Numbered from the stretch's first letter, positions 1 through 7,828 are shown. The stretch is DNA of 43,129 bases from JANJTY01 sp038257155 (GCA_038257155.1 JBBSJP010000042.1:1-43129), one strand, 5' to 3'. Program-made: numbers and translations. Notes: generated by a model not told the origin, from the letters alone.

Positions 1-1
1 C

Positions 2-325
2 CTCGTGATCCTCGACGAGCTGGGTTACTTGCCGTTCTCGCAGGCGGGCGGCGCCCTACTGTTCCATCTGCTGTCGAAGCTCTACGAGCACACCAGCGTG
101 GTCATCACCACCAACCTGCTGTTCCGCGAGTGGTCCAACGTGTTTGTCGACCCCAAGCTGACCACCGCCCTCCTGGACCGGCTGACCCACCACTGCCACA
201 TCATCGAAACCGGCAACGAGTCCTACCGCTTCCGCCACAGCAGCAGCAAGGTCAAGGCGCGAATCCGGGCACGTGAGCAGGACCGAGAAGATGCCGCCAA
301 GGAGGTGACCGACACAACCGACTGA
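2..325 (+). CDS. istB: IS21-family helper ATPase IstB (3' part)
   Basis: This is the C-terminal part of the AAA+ ATPase that assists IS21 transposase. The frame is open from the first base, so the gene starts upstream of the window. The visible protein begins with the Walker B segment (LVILDELGYLPFS) and continues with the sensor region (VVITTNLLFREWSNVF) and the ERL/DRL-type segment (LLDRLTHHCHIIE), all standard IstB features. It ends in a charged tail about 108 codons after the window edge. The IS21 terminal repeats follow directly. Family assignment is firm; whether the element is intact cannot be seen. Confidence 0.92.
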   Translation, partial: LVILDELGYLPFSQAGGALLFHLLSKLYEHTSVVITTNLLFREWSNVFVDPKLTTALLDRLTHHCHIIETGNESYRFRHSSSKVKARIRAREQDREDAAKEVTDTTD

Positions 326-363
326 CAGCCAAGAGCCGGTTCCAGAGGTAGACTCAACCCATC

Positions 364-383
364 CCGAGGGACCTGTCCCTCGG
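364..383. repeat. Short palindrome between istB and the IS end
   Basis: CCGAGGGAC at 364-372 and GTCCCTCGG at 375-383 are perfect inverted repeats. As a hairpin they give seven or eight GC-rich pairs around a small loop. There is no T-run after it, so it is a weak candidate for an intrinsic terminator of istB; a role in isolating the element from its surroundings is possible. Confidence 0.5.
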
Positions 384-393
384 TCTCAATCCC

Positions 394-436
394 TGGTCAA
401 TTTTCAACGCGCACAGCTGGTCAGTTTTCAACGCGC
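394..436. repeat. IS21 terminal direct repeats (two copies)
   Basis: Two 19-base copies (394-412 and 418-436) start 24 bases apart and differ at one position: TGGTCAATTTTCAACGCGC and TGGTCAGTTTTCAACGCGC. In IS21-family elements such repeats are transposase binding sites at the element ends. They mark the right boundary here. Confidence 0.75.
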
Positions 437-439
437 GGC

Positions 440-790
440 AACAAGCTGGCATCCTTCGAGCGAGCCTCATCCGAGGTTGATGGTAACTGCGACGCGTATG
501 CGACTGTCACTCTTGAGATTTCGCTTCCAGACGATTCGGCCTTCGACATTTCAGAGGTCGGTCTTGTCTTCCGCTCGGAACCGGAAAAGCCTCAGGATCC
601 CTTCATGGCGTTCCCCAATTTCCCAATTGTCGCCAAGGATCTGGGCGATAACGTAGCCCGGTTTACTTTCCGTCTGCTGGATCCCCCAGACACCTGGAGC
701 CAGCCCTTCAGCCTGATGCTGGACGTAACCGCAATCAATCACGGATTGCAGATCGGGCCTTCCACGACCGTGCTCGTTTCGTCCCCTTGA
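440..790 (+). pseudogene. 3' remnant of a gene interrupted by the IS21 element
   Basis: An open frame runs without a stop from the IS boundary to a TGA at 788-790, but it has no plausible start of its own; the first ATG is at 605. The roughly 116 residues have normal protein-like composition with alternating hydrophobic residues (TVTLEISLPDD, ARFTFRLLDPP, FSLMLDVTAIN), suggesting a beta-rich domain. Its stop overlaps the ATG of the next gene (TGATG), so the two were probably translationally coupled. I read it as the C-terminal end of a gene whose front was removed or separated by the insertion. I do not recognise the family. Confidence 0.55.
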
Positions 791-1272
791 TGGAAGGCCG
801 TGCGCCCAAGCGGACCTGGGTGGATCAGCAGTCCGTAGCAGCCGATGAAGTTCGCGAAGCATTCGCTTCTGCATGCCTTCCATTGGGCCAGGCGGTGGCG
901 ATCGAGACATATGACGATGAGGGCGCACGCGCCACGTTCGAGGGTCGACGATGGCAGGATGTCGCCGCTTCGGAACTGGCCATGGTGTCGGCTTCGCTGC
1001 GTTTTCTTACGCCACCTGCGGTCGGCGCCTATTTGCCTGCCTTCCTGCTGGCCGCGCTGGCAGATCCCGATTCCGGCCTCGCAGACTCGACGGTAGATTT
1101 CGTGAAGCCGCCAAAGGACAACCCATCGCGCCCAAGCTATTTCGCATGGTGGTCCTTGCTGTCACCAGCACAGCGCACTGCTGTTGTCTCGTTCTTGCGC
1201 GCAATGCCCGACCTGCAGCGCGAACACCGGGATGCAATTCATGCGCTGGAGGCTGCGTCACATGCTGGTTAG
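790..1272 (+). CDS. DUF6714-like hypothetical protein
   Basis: This gene encodes 160 residues. Its ATG at 790 overlaps the stop of the upstream remnant, which supports this start. The middle of the protein (ASELAMVSASLRFLTPPAV, then GAYLPAFLLAAL) resembles the conserved core of the DUF6714 family, in which a tryptophan or serine-rich lead is followed by a FLTP..YLPAFL motif. No catalytic motif, signal peptide or membrane span is visible, so it is probably a soluble cytoplasmic protein. Coupling to the gene cut by the IS suggests a functional pair, for example effector and partner, but that is only inference. Function unknown. Confidence 0.6.
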   Translation: MEGRAPKRTWVDQQSVAADEVREAFASACLPLGQAVAIETYDDEGARATFEGRRWQDVAASELAMVSASLRFLTPPAVGAYLPAFLLAALADPDSGLADSTVDFVKPPKDNPSRPSYFAWWSLLSPAQRTAVVSFLRAMPDLQREHRDAIHALEAASHAG

Positions 1273-1368
1273 TTGTGTAATCCACTTTGCCCGCGCGAAC
1301 CTGCGGTGTTCAATCGCCCGATCCTCGACCGCCGGTCGCGTGGCGCGGTTTCAAGTGGCCCACTCACG

Positions 1369-1782
1369 GTGATCCAGTGCACTACGGCTGATCTGCTGAG
1401 GTTTGATACGCTGCCTTTTCTTGTCGGGTTCTTGGCGTTGCCGCTGTTTGCCTTCTTGCGTCGCCGCAAGGATCAAAGCATCAGGCAACGCCGCCTGATT
1501 CTGGCTTCACTTGCCATGTGGGCAAGCATTCCAGCATCGCTTGTCGCTGGTGGAGCCTTCGCCTTCGTTGGACCTGATGAACTGCGCGGCGTCTCGTTCA
1601 ATGAGCCTGCAGCCATGTTTGTCGCAGGGCTGTCGGGCTTCACTGTCCTGCTGACTGTCGTGCTGCTCGTACTTGGCTACGGCGTGAGGTTGAACCTTGC
1701 TGCAAACAGCGCCGGCCTGCTGACTGCACAGTGGTGGGCGTGGCTGTTGTCCGGGTGTGCAATCGTGGGCCGCTGCATGTAG
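1369..1782 (+). CDS. Small multi-spanning membrane protein of unknown function
   Basis: The frame is open from 1273 (TTG, directly after the preceding stop). The first 32 codons look non-coding, so the GTG at 1369 is preferred; no clear ribosome binding site decides between them. The 137-residue product has about four hydrophobic segments: TLPFLVGFLALPLFAFL, then a basic RRRKDQSIRQRR loop, a second span containing MWASIPASLVAGG, a third with FTVLLTVVLLVLGY, and a weaker tryptophan-containing one near the C terminus. The basic loop suggests a cytoplasmic face between spans 1 and 2. No family recognised. Confidence 0.5.
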   Translation: MIQCTTADLLRFDTLPFLVGFLALPLFAFLRRRKDQSIRQRRLILASLAMWASIPASLVAGGAFAFVGPDELRGVSFNEPAAMFVAGLSGFTVLLTVVLLVLGYGVRLNLAANSAGLLTAQWWAWLLSGCAIVGRCM

Positions 1783-1888
1783 CAGCCATTGCGAACCCTG
1801 CGATATCCTGCTGCGCGCACTCGTCGGCCTTTGACCAGTAGCACGTGTTCGCAAGCCGGATAGCACGAGCCTTTCCTAGCCATGCAGG

Positions 1889-2299
1889 ATGTCGCGCATG
1901 CTGAAAACCTACCAAGCCAGATGTCACTGCGGCGCGGTTTCGATTGAGGCTGATCTGGACCTGTGCCAGTCGAGCTATCGCTGCAATTGCTCGATCTGCC
2001 GACGTACCCGGTTTTGGCCGGCCATTGCCATGCCAGATCAGTTCCGCCTGCTGTCGGGCGAGGCAGAGATGACTCGCTACGTCTTCGGCGCCGGGAAGAA
2101 CCACCACTATTTCTGCCGGCACTGCGGTGTCAGGGTGTTTGGCATTGGCAACCAGACCGCGATCGGCAAGATGTACGGCATCAATATCGGTTGCCTGGAG
2201 GGTGTCACCGAAGACGAGTTGTCACGCATTCCGGTCACGTACGTTGATGGCTTGCACGATCGCTGGGAATTGCCGCCCGAGTTCGTTCGTCACCTGTAG
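1889..2299 (+). CDS. GFA/CENP-V family zinc-binding protein
   Basis: The 136-residue product has the cysteine pattern of the GFA (glutathione-dependent formaldehyde-activating enzyme-like) fold: CHCG near residues 12-15, CNCSICRR near 32-39, and FCRHCG near 75-80. These cysteines bind the two zinc ions of the fold. Members are often annotated as formaldehyde-activating enzymes, but most have no shown substrate, so only the fold is assigned. An in-frame ATG at 1898 has a better-placed AGGA-like sequence (1886-1889) and may be the real start. It stands alone between unknown genes. Confidence 0.85.
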   Translation: MSRMLKTYQARCHCGAVSIEADLDLCQSSYRCNCSICRRTRFWPAIAMPDQFRLLSGEAEMTRYVFGAGKNHHYFCRHCGVRVFGIGNQTAIGKMYGINIGCLEGVTEDELSRIPVTYVDGLHDRWELPPEFVRHL

Positions 2300-2428
2300 G
2301 CAGGAAATGATCCGTCATGTGGCACAAGCGCTGAGCATGCGTCGGGTGCGACTGGTTCCTGGTCATGACGCAAAGCATCGCGGCGTGAAACGATCTTCCT
2401 CAGCTGGCAGGCCCCAAGGGAGGCGACG

Positions 2429-2827
2429 GTGATTTCAGCCAGAAACATTCTTTCTGCGTACGTGCACTTCGATGAAGGTGGAAAATCCGAGGTGATGCCG
2501 GTCTCGGACGCCTTTTGGAGCGAGCTGGCTGCGGGCAAGCATCCTCAGCTGGATCGCGGCAGGCTGATGACGGCCTTCAGCTTCACTGAGCCCTGGGCCA
2601 TGTGGGAACGCCATCCGGCCGGGGATGAGTTGGTCATGCTGCTCTCAGGGACGGCGAGCCTGGTGCTTGAGGAGTCCGGCAAGGAGCGAATCGTCTTCCT
2701 GACTGAACCGGGTTCCTATGTGATTGTGCCGCAGAACGTCTGGCACACGGCCCGGACGACTGAGCCAACGACCCTGCTGTTCCTGACTGCTGGTGCCGGA
2801 ACCGAGCACCGACCCCTGGATGGCTGA
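2429..2827 (+). CDS. Cupin-domain protein
   Basis: A GTG start at 2429 follows a strong AGGGAGG ribosome binding site (2417-2423). The 132 residues form a single small cupin: the first motif region includes ERHPAGDELVMLLSG, and the second includes PGSYVIVPQNVWHTAR, where the late histidine of HT would be a metal ligand. Single-domain cupins of this size cover isomerases, dioxygenases and sugar-binding proteins, and nothing here narrows it. No signal peptide, so it is cytoplasmic. Not clearly in an operon with its neighbours. Confidence 0.8.
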   Translation: MISARNILSAYVHFDEGGKSEVMPVSDAFWSELAAGKHPQLDRGRLMTAFSFTEPWAMWERHPAGDELVMLLSGTASLVLEESGKERIVFLTEPGSYVIVPQNVWHTARTTEPTTLLFLTAGAGTEHRPLDG

Positions 2828-2981
2828 TTGACCGAGTATCGGCGGCCCGAACTCAAGCTGCCAACCATCCGGTCTCCATTTTGAGCTCGTCAAGCAAGTG
2901 CATCATGAGAAAGGCCACCGCCCGCTTCGCCACTGGACCGCTTCGACCGGCCTGCATCCTTAAATCACCCTGGAGGTTTCG

Positions 2982-3398
2982 ATGACTGCTACCGCGCTCG
3001 CCCTGCTGGGCTTCGTCGCATGGACCCTGCTGTTGATGCTGCTCATGGAGAGCATGCGCAGCTGGCTGGTGCTGAGCGGGCGCAAACGCTCCGACAGTTT
3101 CCTCATCGACGGCAGCGACGTGTCGCCGTTCGCTCAACGGCTGGCGCGGGCGCATGCCAACTGCTACGAGAGCTTTCCGATCATTGGCGGGCTGTTGCTG
3201 CTTGCCTTGGCAACCCGCAACACCACGATCACCGACCCGCTGGCCTTGTGGATGCTGGCTGCACGAGTGGCGCAATCCATCACGCATCTGCTGTCGGCCA
3301 GTGCGCTGGCGGTACAGATTCGATTCGCGTGCTTTGCCGTGCAGCTACTCATCGCGGTCTGGTGGGTGATCGGGTTCGTTACGCTGGCACTGCATTGA
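2982..3398 (+). CDS. MAPEG-family membrane protein
   Basis: The 138-residue protein has four hydrophobic segments and the family signature RAHANCYESFPI near residues 56-67, matching the R-x-H-x-N-x-x-E pattern of the MAPEG (membrane-associated eicosanoid and glutathione metabolism) superfamily. The eukaryotic members are glutathione transferases and leukotriene synthases; bacterial homologues of this size mostly have no assigned substrate. An ATG start at 2982 lies just after a GGAGG (2971-2975), which supports it. Located in the inner membrane. Confidence 0.87.
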   Translation: MTATALALLGFVAWTLLLMLLMESMRSWLVLSGRKRSDSFLIDGSDVSPFAQRLARAHANCYESFPIIGGLLLLALATRNTTITDPLALWMLAARVAQSITHLLSASALAVQIRFACFAVQLLIAVWWVIGFVTLALH

Positions 3399-3431
3399 TT
3401 CCTTGTCCCGGCATGGATCGGCGATGGCCCG

Positions 3432-3600
3432 ATGAAGGCGGTCGAGCTTCGCAATTCGCCACTGCTGGCAGTGATTGCAGCCGCAATCATGTGGGGCGTG
3501 TCCGTGGCCGGGCGCCTACATCGATCACCGGCTCACCACGAACCGGAAAGACGCGCTCGACGGCAGACCAAGTGTCGCCCTACCCTGTCAACCACCCAAG
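3432..3600 (+). pseudogene. Possible N-terminal remnant of an integral membrane protein
   Basis: An ATG at 3432 opens a frame whose first 27 codons (MKAVELRNSPLLAVIAAAIM, then WGVSVAG) look like a real N terminus with a first transmembrane helix, in the style of isoprenylcysteine methyltransferase-like proteins. After about 3515 the frame turns into arginine- and histidine-rich sequence typical of an out-of-frame read and runs into the next gene. A neighbouring frame gives more protein-like sequence there (GAYIDHRLTTNRKDALDG). A deletion or frameshift remnant is the simplest reading, but this is tentative. Confidence 0.3.
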
Positions 3601-3618
3601 CGTCTGGACGCCCCCGTC

Positions 3619-4641
3619 ATGAGCGAATCTCTCGCCCTGCCGATCGATGCTCTCAGCGGCTATCTGTCGGAGCACCTGCCTGGCTTCACATCGCCGCTGC
3701 GTGCCGAGAAGTTCTCTGGTGGCCAATCGAATCCCACCTATCGCCTGGACACTGGCGACGGCTGCTATGTGCTGCGGCGCAAGCCTCCTGGGCAACTATT
3801 GGCTTCGGCGCATGCGGTGGATCGCGAGTTCCGCGTGCTGCGCGCGCTGCACAAGAGCGGCGTGCCGGTGGCCGAACCACTGTTGCTGTGCGCGGACGAT
3901 GCGGTGATCGGTTCGATGTTCTATGTGATGGGCCATGTCGAAGGCCGCATCTTCTTCGATCCGTCGCTGCCTGATTTGCCACTGCCGCAGCGCGGCGACT
4001 ACCACCGCGAAGCGATACGTGTGCTGGCGGCGATTCATGCCATTGATCCGGCAGCCGTCGGGCTGGGCGACTACGGCAAACCGGGCAACTACTTTGCCCG
4101 CCAGCTGACGCGATGGAGCGAGCAGTACCGGGCTTCGCAAAGCCGCCCCATCGCGGCGATGGATGCCCTGATCGAAGCGCTGCCAACGATGTGTCCGGCC
4201 GACGATGGCGCCGCCGCCCTGGTGCATGGTGACTTCCGCATCGACAACCTGATCTTCGATCCAAAGCGGCCGCACGTGCTGGCCGTGGTGGATTGGGAGC
4301 TGTCCACTCTGGGTCATCCCTTGGCCGATCTGGGCTACTACTGCATGGCACTGCGCCTGCCGCGCAACCCGGTCCTTCCGGGCTTGGGCGGATTGGATCG
4401 CGCAGCACTAGGATTGCCGAAGGAAGCTGAGTTGTTGGCGCACTACGTCGCCTGCGGCGGCCGCCTGCAGCCGCAGGACTGGGCCTTCGTGCTGGGCTTT
4501 TCATTCTTTCGGCTGGCAGCGATCGCGCAGGGCGTGGCTAAGCGCGCGGAGCAGGGCAATGCCTCGTCCAGCCGCGCGGCGGATGTGGGCAGCATGGTTG
4601 AGCTGCTTGCGAATTCGGGATTGGCTGCGCTGCGCGGCTAG
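3619..4641 (+). CDS. APH-family phosphotransferase (ACAD10/11 N-terminal-like kinase)
   Basis: The ATG at 3619 is chosen over in-frame upstream codons because the protein-like sequence begins there (MSESLALPIDAL). The 340 residues match the aminoglycoside phosphotransferase/choline kinase fold: an N-lobe with FSGGQSNPTYRL and VLRRKP, then the catalytic loop LVHGDFRIDNLIF and the DWE metal-binding motif (VVDWELSTLGHPLADLGY). This variant is closest to the kinase domain found in ACAD10/11 proteins, which acts on small hydroxylated compounds such as 4-hydroxyacyl-CoA substrates rather than on antibiotics. No acyl-CoA dehydrogenase gene is next to it, so the substrate is open. Confidence 0.87.
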   Translation: MSESLALPIDALSGYLSEHLPGFTSPLRAEKFSGGQSNPTYRLDTGDGCYVLRRKPPGQLLASAHAVDREFRVLRALHKSGVPVAEPLLLCADDAVIGSMFYVMGHVEGRIFFDPSLPDLPLPQRGDYHREAIRVLAAIHAIDPAAVGLGDYGKPGNYFARQLTRWSEQYRASQSRPIAAMDALIEALPTMCPADDGAAALVHGDFRIDNLIFDPKRPHVLAVVDWELSTLGHPLADLGYYCMALRLPRNPVLPGLGGLDRAALGLPKEAELLAHYVACGGRLQPQDWAFVLGFSFFRLAAIAQGVAKRAEQGNASSSRAADVGSMVELLANSGLAALRG

Positions 4642-4675
4642 GGTCGCGCTCGTCGGTGCCTCGCGTACTCCTCGC

Positions 4676-4707
4676 TTGACACTTAAATGCGAATGAGTAT
4701 TATTTGC
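4676..4707 (+). promoter_or_regulatory. Sigma-70 promoter with overlapping Fur-type box upstream of hemP
   Basis: A perfect TTGACA at 4676-4681 is followed after 16 bases by TATTAT at 4698-4703. GCGAATGAGTATTATTTGC (4689-4707) is an imperfect 19-base palindrome of the Fur type, matching its own complement at six of nine pairs, and it covers the -10 element. Iron-loaded Fur would block the promoter, which is the usual control for hemP genes. Confidence 0.75.
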
Positions 4708-4746
4708 CTTTCGTGTCCTTTCTCAAGGGCCACAGGAAGCCAAGCC

Positions 4747-4935
4747 ATGCACTCGACCCAAACAGATCCGAAAGTAACGATCACGTCTCGCGACATCCGG
4801 TCGAACCCAAGACCCGAAGCCACCGCGCAGAGCCGCGACCTGCTGCGAGATGCGCGTGAGGTGCTGATCCAGCATGGCACCCAGCTTTATCAATTGCGGC
4901 ATACGCGGGCCTGCAAGCTGATCCTTGTCAAGTAG
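4747..4935 (+). CDS. hemP: Hemin uptake protein HemP
   Basis: The gene encodes 62 residues. The ATG at 4747 lies nine bases after AGGA (4734-4737). An upstream in-frame ATG at 4687 lies inside the promoter and is rejected. The C-terminal half is diagnostic of HemP: SRDLL, then VLIQHGTQLYQLRHTRACKL and ILVK at the end, matching the family pattern of a short beta-strand domain ending in KLILTK. HemP proteins are small iron-regulated proteins linked to haem uptake loci; in some proteobacteria they activate transcription of the haem receptor gene. The Fur-type promoter just upstream agrees with this. No haem receptor is adjacent. Confidence 0.88.
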   Translation: MHSTQTDPKVTITSRDIRSNPRPEATAQSRDLLRDAREVLIQHGTQLYQLRHTRACKLILVK

Positions 4936-4950
4936 CGAGTCGGCAGCCGC

Positions 4951-5589
4951 ATGAGCCTGTTCACCACGTCGCACGTCGCCGCATCCGATGCCGGTTCGCC
5001 CGCTGAAGCGGCTTGGCCGCGCAGTGACACTGAAGGAGGTGAACTTCGCGAATGCTGGGATCAGCTGATAAAAAGGCTTCCCGATCTGGGCTCGGTGCTG
5101 GCACTGTTCCCCGCCGTCGTCGGTTGGCCCAACAAGGCACCGCCTGCGCAAGCGCCCTGGCCGCTGCAGAGGCACTTGCTCGGCCTCGTTTGCGCCGTGC
5201 GCGCCAGACTGACCGTCGAGCTGGAGTGCAGCGGACCGATCGAACTGCTGTGGTTCGACGACCAGCCTGGGAGGCCGGGGTTCGCGCTCGGATTGTTACC
5301 CGACAGCAACCACTTCGCTTGGGACGCGTTGCTGCTTCAGCTGCCTCACACGCTTGCCAACCTGTCGCCCAGCGCATTCGACTGTACGGCACAACGAAAC
5401 GCTGATCGCTTATGGCGTTTGAGTCAAGGCTGGCAAGCCAGCGCACTGCGTTTCAACACCTGCCGGAACTACACCGGAACCCAGCTGAGCTGCGAACCGG
5501 TAGCGGCCCTGTCCGCGCCAGGCCATGCGCATGCGGCAGTTCTGACGCGACGTGTCGGAGCGCGACTGCTGGGCCCAACTCATGGGTGA
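4951..5589 (+). CDS. Hypothetical protein downstream of hemP
   Basis: The 212-residue product starts 15 bases after hemP and is probably co-transcribed with it, so it is likely iron-regulated. There is no signal peptide or transmembrane span. The middle is protein-like (LLGLVCAVRARLTVELECSG, then PIELLWFDDQPGRPGFALGL), with hydrophobic and acidic stretches that could form an alpha/beta domain. The C-terminal part is less structured, with several cysteines (C162, C171 and C182 approximately). I do not recognise the family. Its position suggests a role in haem or iron handling, but nothing in the sequence proves that. Confidence 0.6.
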   Translation: MSLFTTSHVAASDAGSPAEAAWPRSDTEGGELRECWDQLIKRLPDLGSVLALFPAVVGWPNKAPPAQAPWPLQRHLLGLVCAVRARLTVELECSGPIELLWFDDQPGRPGFALGLLPDSNHFAWDALLLQLPHTLANLSPSAFDCTAQRNADRLWRLSQGWQASALRFNTCRNYTGTQLSCEPVAALSAPGHAHAAVLTRRVGARLLGPTHG

Positions 5590-5607
5590 GGCGAGAACCA
5601 CACATTT

Positions 5608-5635
5608 CGGTCGCGCAGAAATGCGCTCCTACACC
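5608..5635. repeat. REP-type palindrome
   Basis: Read on the minus strand this is the common REP type that begins GTGTAGGAGCGCATTTCTGC and ends GCGACCG. The core is a five-pair stem (5613-5617 with 5622-5626) closed by a GAAA loop. It sits between convergent genes, a typical place for such elements. Confidence 0.7.
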
Positions 5636-5665
5636 AGGTGCAACGCTCCCCCTTTACCCTGAGCC

Positions 5666-7522
5666 CTAAGAATAAAACGGCCAAATAACCGGCACCACAA
5701 ACGCCACCAACAACAGGATCGCCGCGGTCAACGGGCCCCCGACTCGCACGAAGTCGCCAAAGCGATAGTTGCCAACACCGTAGACCAGCACATTCGCCTG
5801 GTGTCCGATCGGGGTAAGGAACGCGGTGCTGGCGGTGATCGCAACCGCCATTACGAAGGGATACGGCGACACGCCAAGGCTTTCGGCAATGGCAATGGCG
5901 ATGGGCGCGATCAGCACCACGCAGGCAGCGTTCGACATCACCTGGGTAAGCCCGATCGTAAGCAGAGCCACCAGCATCAAGGCCATGGTCGGGCTGTTGC
6001 CGCCGGCGATGACCAGCAGTCCGTCGGCCATCCAGCGTCCCGCGCCGGTATGCGCATCGTCCATCGCAATGCCGAGCGGCATCATTGCGGCGATCATGAA
6101 GATCACCCGCCAGTCGACCTGGTTGTAGATGTCACGCACCGGCAGGCAGCCGGCCGCGACCATGGTGAGCATGCCGGCCAAGGCCGCCACTGCGATGTGC
6201 ATCAGGCCCGTGGCGGCGGCCAATACCGTGGTCAGCATGATGGCGATGGCGATCCAGCGACGTGCGTAATCACGCTCGGCATGATCGAGCCGGTTCACCA
6301 CGAGAAAATCCGGGTTGTGCGCCAGTTCGGCAAGCGCTGCCGCATTGCCGCGCACCAGCAGCACGTCTCCCGTTTCCAGGCGCAGCTGATTGAGTCGTTC
6401 AACCTGGCTGCGACCGTTGCGACGCAGGCCCATCACGGTGACGCCATAACGCTGCGGAAATGCCGCATCCTCCAGCGCGATACCGAGCGAGCGCGAGCCC
6501 GGCGCGAGCGCGACCTCGCCAACCAGCTGGCCCTCGCCGTCGTCATTGCCGGCGCCTTGCTCGCTGAGGATCTCGAACAGGCCGGTACCCTGGCGCTGCA
6601 GCAAGGCCGACGGATCACCCTCCAGCTGCATGTGGTCCTCGGCCTGCAGAGTGGTTTCCGGCCAGGGCACGAAGCTGTACCAGCCATCGCCCTCGTCGCG
6701 TCCGTAGCGCCCGTGACTCATCCAGGTTCGGTCGGCGGGCGACTCACCGCGCGCTTCGCTGTAGCGCCGGTGCACGCGCAACACGCTGACGCCCAGGGTT
6801 TCCTTGAGCCGTGCCTTCGGCATGGTCTTGCCAACCAGGCCTGAGCCACGCGGAATGCTCACCTCGGTGACATAGCGGCGCATGGTGCCGTTTTCCTCCG
6901 GCATTGCTGCCGGGGTGCGCTGCGCGATCAGTCGACCGCCAAGAAACATCATGTAGAGAGTGCCGAGCGCCATTACGCTGAGCCCGGTGGGCAGAAAATC
7001 GAACATCGTGAAAGGCGCATAGCCTGCGCGGCTGAGCGCTTCGGCCGCGAGCAGATTGGGCGGCGTGCCTACCAGGGTGGTGAGGCCGCCCATCAGGGAA
7101 CCAAAGGAAAGCGGAATCAGCAGCTTGGTCACCGGGACGCGCGAGCGCTGCGCGATGGCAAACACGCTGGGCAGCAGGATCGCCACTGCCGCGATGTTGT
7201 TCATGAAGGCACTCATGCTGCCGACCAGCAGCATTACGCCAAAGGTCAGGCCAACCCTGCCGCGCAGTCCGGAGCGCATCACCAAGGCGGCCAGCGAATC
7301 GGCCACACCGGTGCGCACCAGGGCACCCGACAACACGAACATGCAGATCACCGTAATCACCGCCGGACTGGCGAATCCGGTGAAGCCTTCCTGCACCGTC
7401 AACAGGCCCGAAAGCAACAGGCACAGCAGCAGGCCCAGTGCCACCAGATCGGCACGCACGCGCTCGGAAGCGAACAACACCAGGGCCGCAAGAATCAGGC
7501 CCAACAGCAAGAATTTGTCCAT
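5666..7522 (-). CDS. SLC13/DASS-type permease with RCK_C (TrkA-C) domains
   Basis: The 618-residue inner-membrane protein has about ten to twelve transmembrane segments split by a soluble middle part. The first half carries FTGFASPAVITVICMFVLSG and MNNIAAVAILLPSV; the second half ends with SNAACVVLIAPIAIAIAESL and a TPIGHQANVLVYG segment. The TPPNLL and TPIGHQ motifs at the two re-entrant sites are typical of the divalent anion:Na+ symporter family. The soluble region (about 205-400) holds two RCK_C-like domains. This arrangement is common in bacterial permeases annotated as sodium/sulfate or dicarboxylate symporters. The substrate is not evident. ATG at 7522 is chosen; a TTG at 7534 is also possible. 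Single gene. Confidence 0.87.
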   Translation of the reverse strand: MDKFLLLGLILAALVLFASERVRADLVALGLLLCLLLSGLLTVQEGFTGFASPAVITVICMFVLSGALVRTGVADSLAALVMRSGLRGRVGLTFGVMLLVGSMSAFMNNIAAVAILLPSVFAIAQRSRVPVTKLLIPLSFGSLMGGLTTLVGTPPNLLAAEALSRAGYAPFTMFDFLPTGLSVMALGTLYMMFLGGRLIAQRTPAAMPEENGTMRRYVTEVSIPRGSGLVGKTMPKARLKETLGVSVLRVHRRYSEARGESPADRTWMSHGRYGRDEGDGWYSFVPWPETTLQAEDHMQLEGDPSALLQRQGTGLFEILSEQGAGNDDGEGQLVGEVALAPGSRSLGIALEDAAFPQRYGVTVMGLRRNGRSQVERLNQLRLETGDVLLVRGNAAALAELAHNPDFLVVNRLDHAERDYARRWIAIAIMLTTVLAAATGLMHIAVAALAGMLTMVAAGCLPVRDIYNQVDWRVIFMIAAMMPLGIAMDDAHTGAGRWMADGLLVIAGGNSPTMALMLVALLTIGLTQVMSNAACVVLIAPIAIAIAESLGVSPYPFVMAVAITASTAFLTPIGHQANVLVYGVGNYRFGDFVRVGGPLTAAILLLVAFVVPVIWPFYS

Positions 7523-7581
7523 CCCCTGTTGCAATGAATGCGCCGTATGAGCGCGCGGTGATTATGCAGGGGACGGAAGAC

Positions 7582-7623
7582 GGGGAACAGGGAACGGGGA
7601 ACGGGGAACGGGGAACGGGGACA
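7582..7623. repeat. Short tandem repeat, GGGGAAC unit
   Basis: About six tandem copies of the seven-base unit GGGGAAC (one variant, AGGGAAC) lie between the permease and the PDZ gene. Such simple repeats can change length by slippage. It is about 60 bases upstream of the permease start on the minus strand, so an effect on that promoter is conceivable. Confidence 0.7.
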
Positions 7624-7726
7624 CTACTCGGTCCTATCCAGACCGCACACAGACTTCCGCGATGTTTGAGTGCGGGTCGGTATGCAGAGAGCCGTTCGGT
7701 CTTGAAGAGCAACGAGAACCACTTTG

Positions 7727-7828
7727 GTAGGTTGGCGCTGAGCGTAGCGAAGCCCAACATCGCGGTTTGCAGGACGCTAGCGTGATTCGAGATCGCGCAC
7801 GGCTTCGCTGCGCTCAGCACCAACCTAC
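7727..7828. repeat. Imperfect inverted repeat (REP/MITE-like)
   Basis: A 28-base arm at 7727-7754 (begins GTAGGTTGGCGCTGAGCG) is repeated inverted at 7801-7828 with two mismatches, around a 46-base centre. Elements of this kind, with a GTAGGTTGG start, recur in intergenic regions of Xanthomonad-like genomes. The rest of the 416-base gap (7523-7938) shows the tandem repeat noted separately and nothing else I can assign. Confidence 0.75.

Larger units (their letters stand above)
1..440 (+). mobile_element. IS21-family insertion sequence, right end only
   Basis: The window opens inside an IS21-type element. What is visible is the 3' part of istB, a short non-coding tail, and a pair of near-identical direct repeats at 394-412 and 418-436. 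Multiple internal copies of the terminal repeat are typical of IS21-family ends. The boundary is placed near 440, where a CA dinucleotide ends the repeat block and an unrelated coding frame begins. The transposase gene istA and the left end lie outside the window, so neither completeness nor target duplication can be judged. Confidence 0.8.

Noticed and set aside
1273..1368. TTG start for the small membrane protein
   Set aside because: The 32 extra codons are rich in Pro, Arg and Cys and do not look like coding sequence; the GTG at 1369 is a better choice, though not proven.
3619..4641. Calling the APH-fold protein an antibiotic resistance enzyme
   Set aside because: Its sequence is closer to the ACAD10/11-type kinase branch, and there is no resistance context.
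7582..7623. GGGGAAC repeats as a possible CRISPR or iteron array
   Set aside because: Units are seven bases with no spacers, so it is a simple tandem repeat; no replication or cas genes are near.
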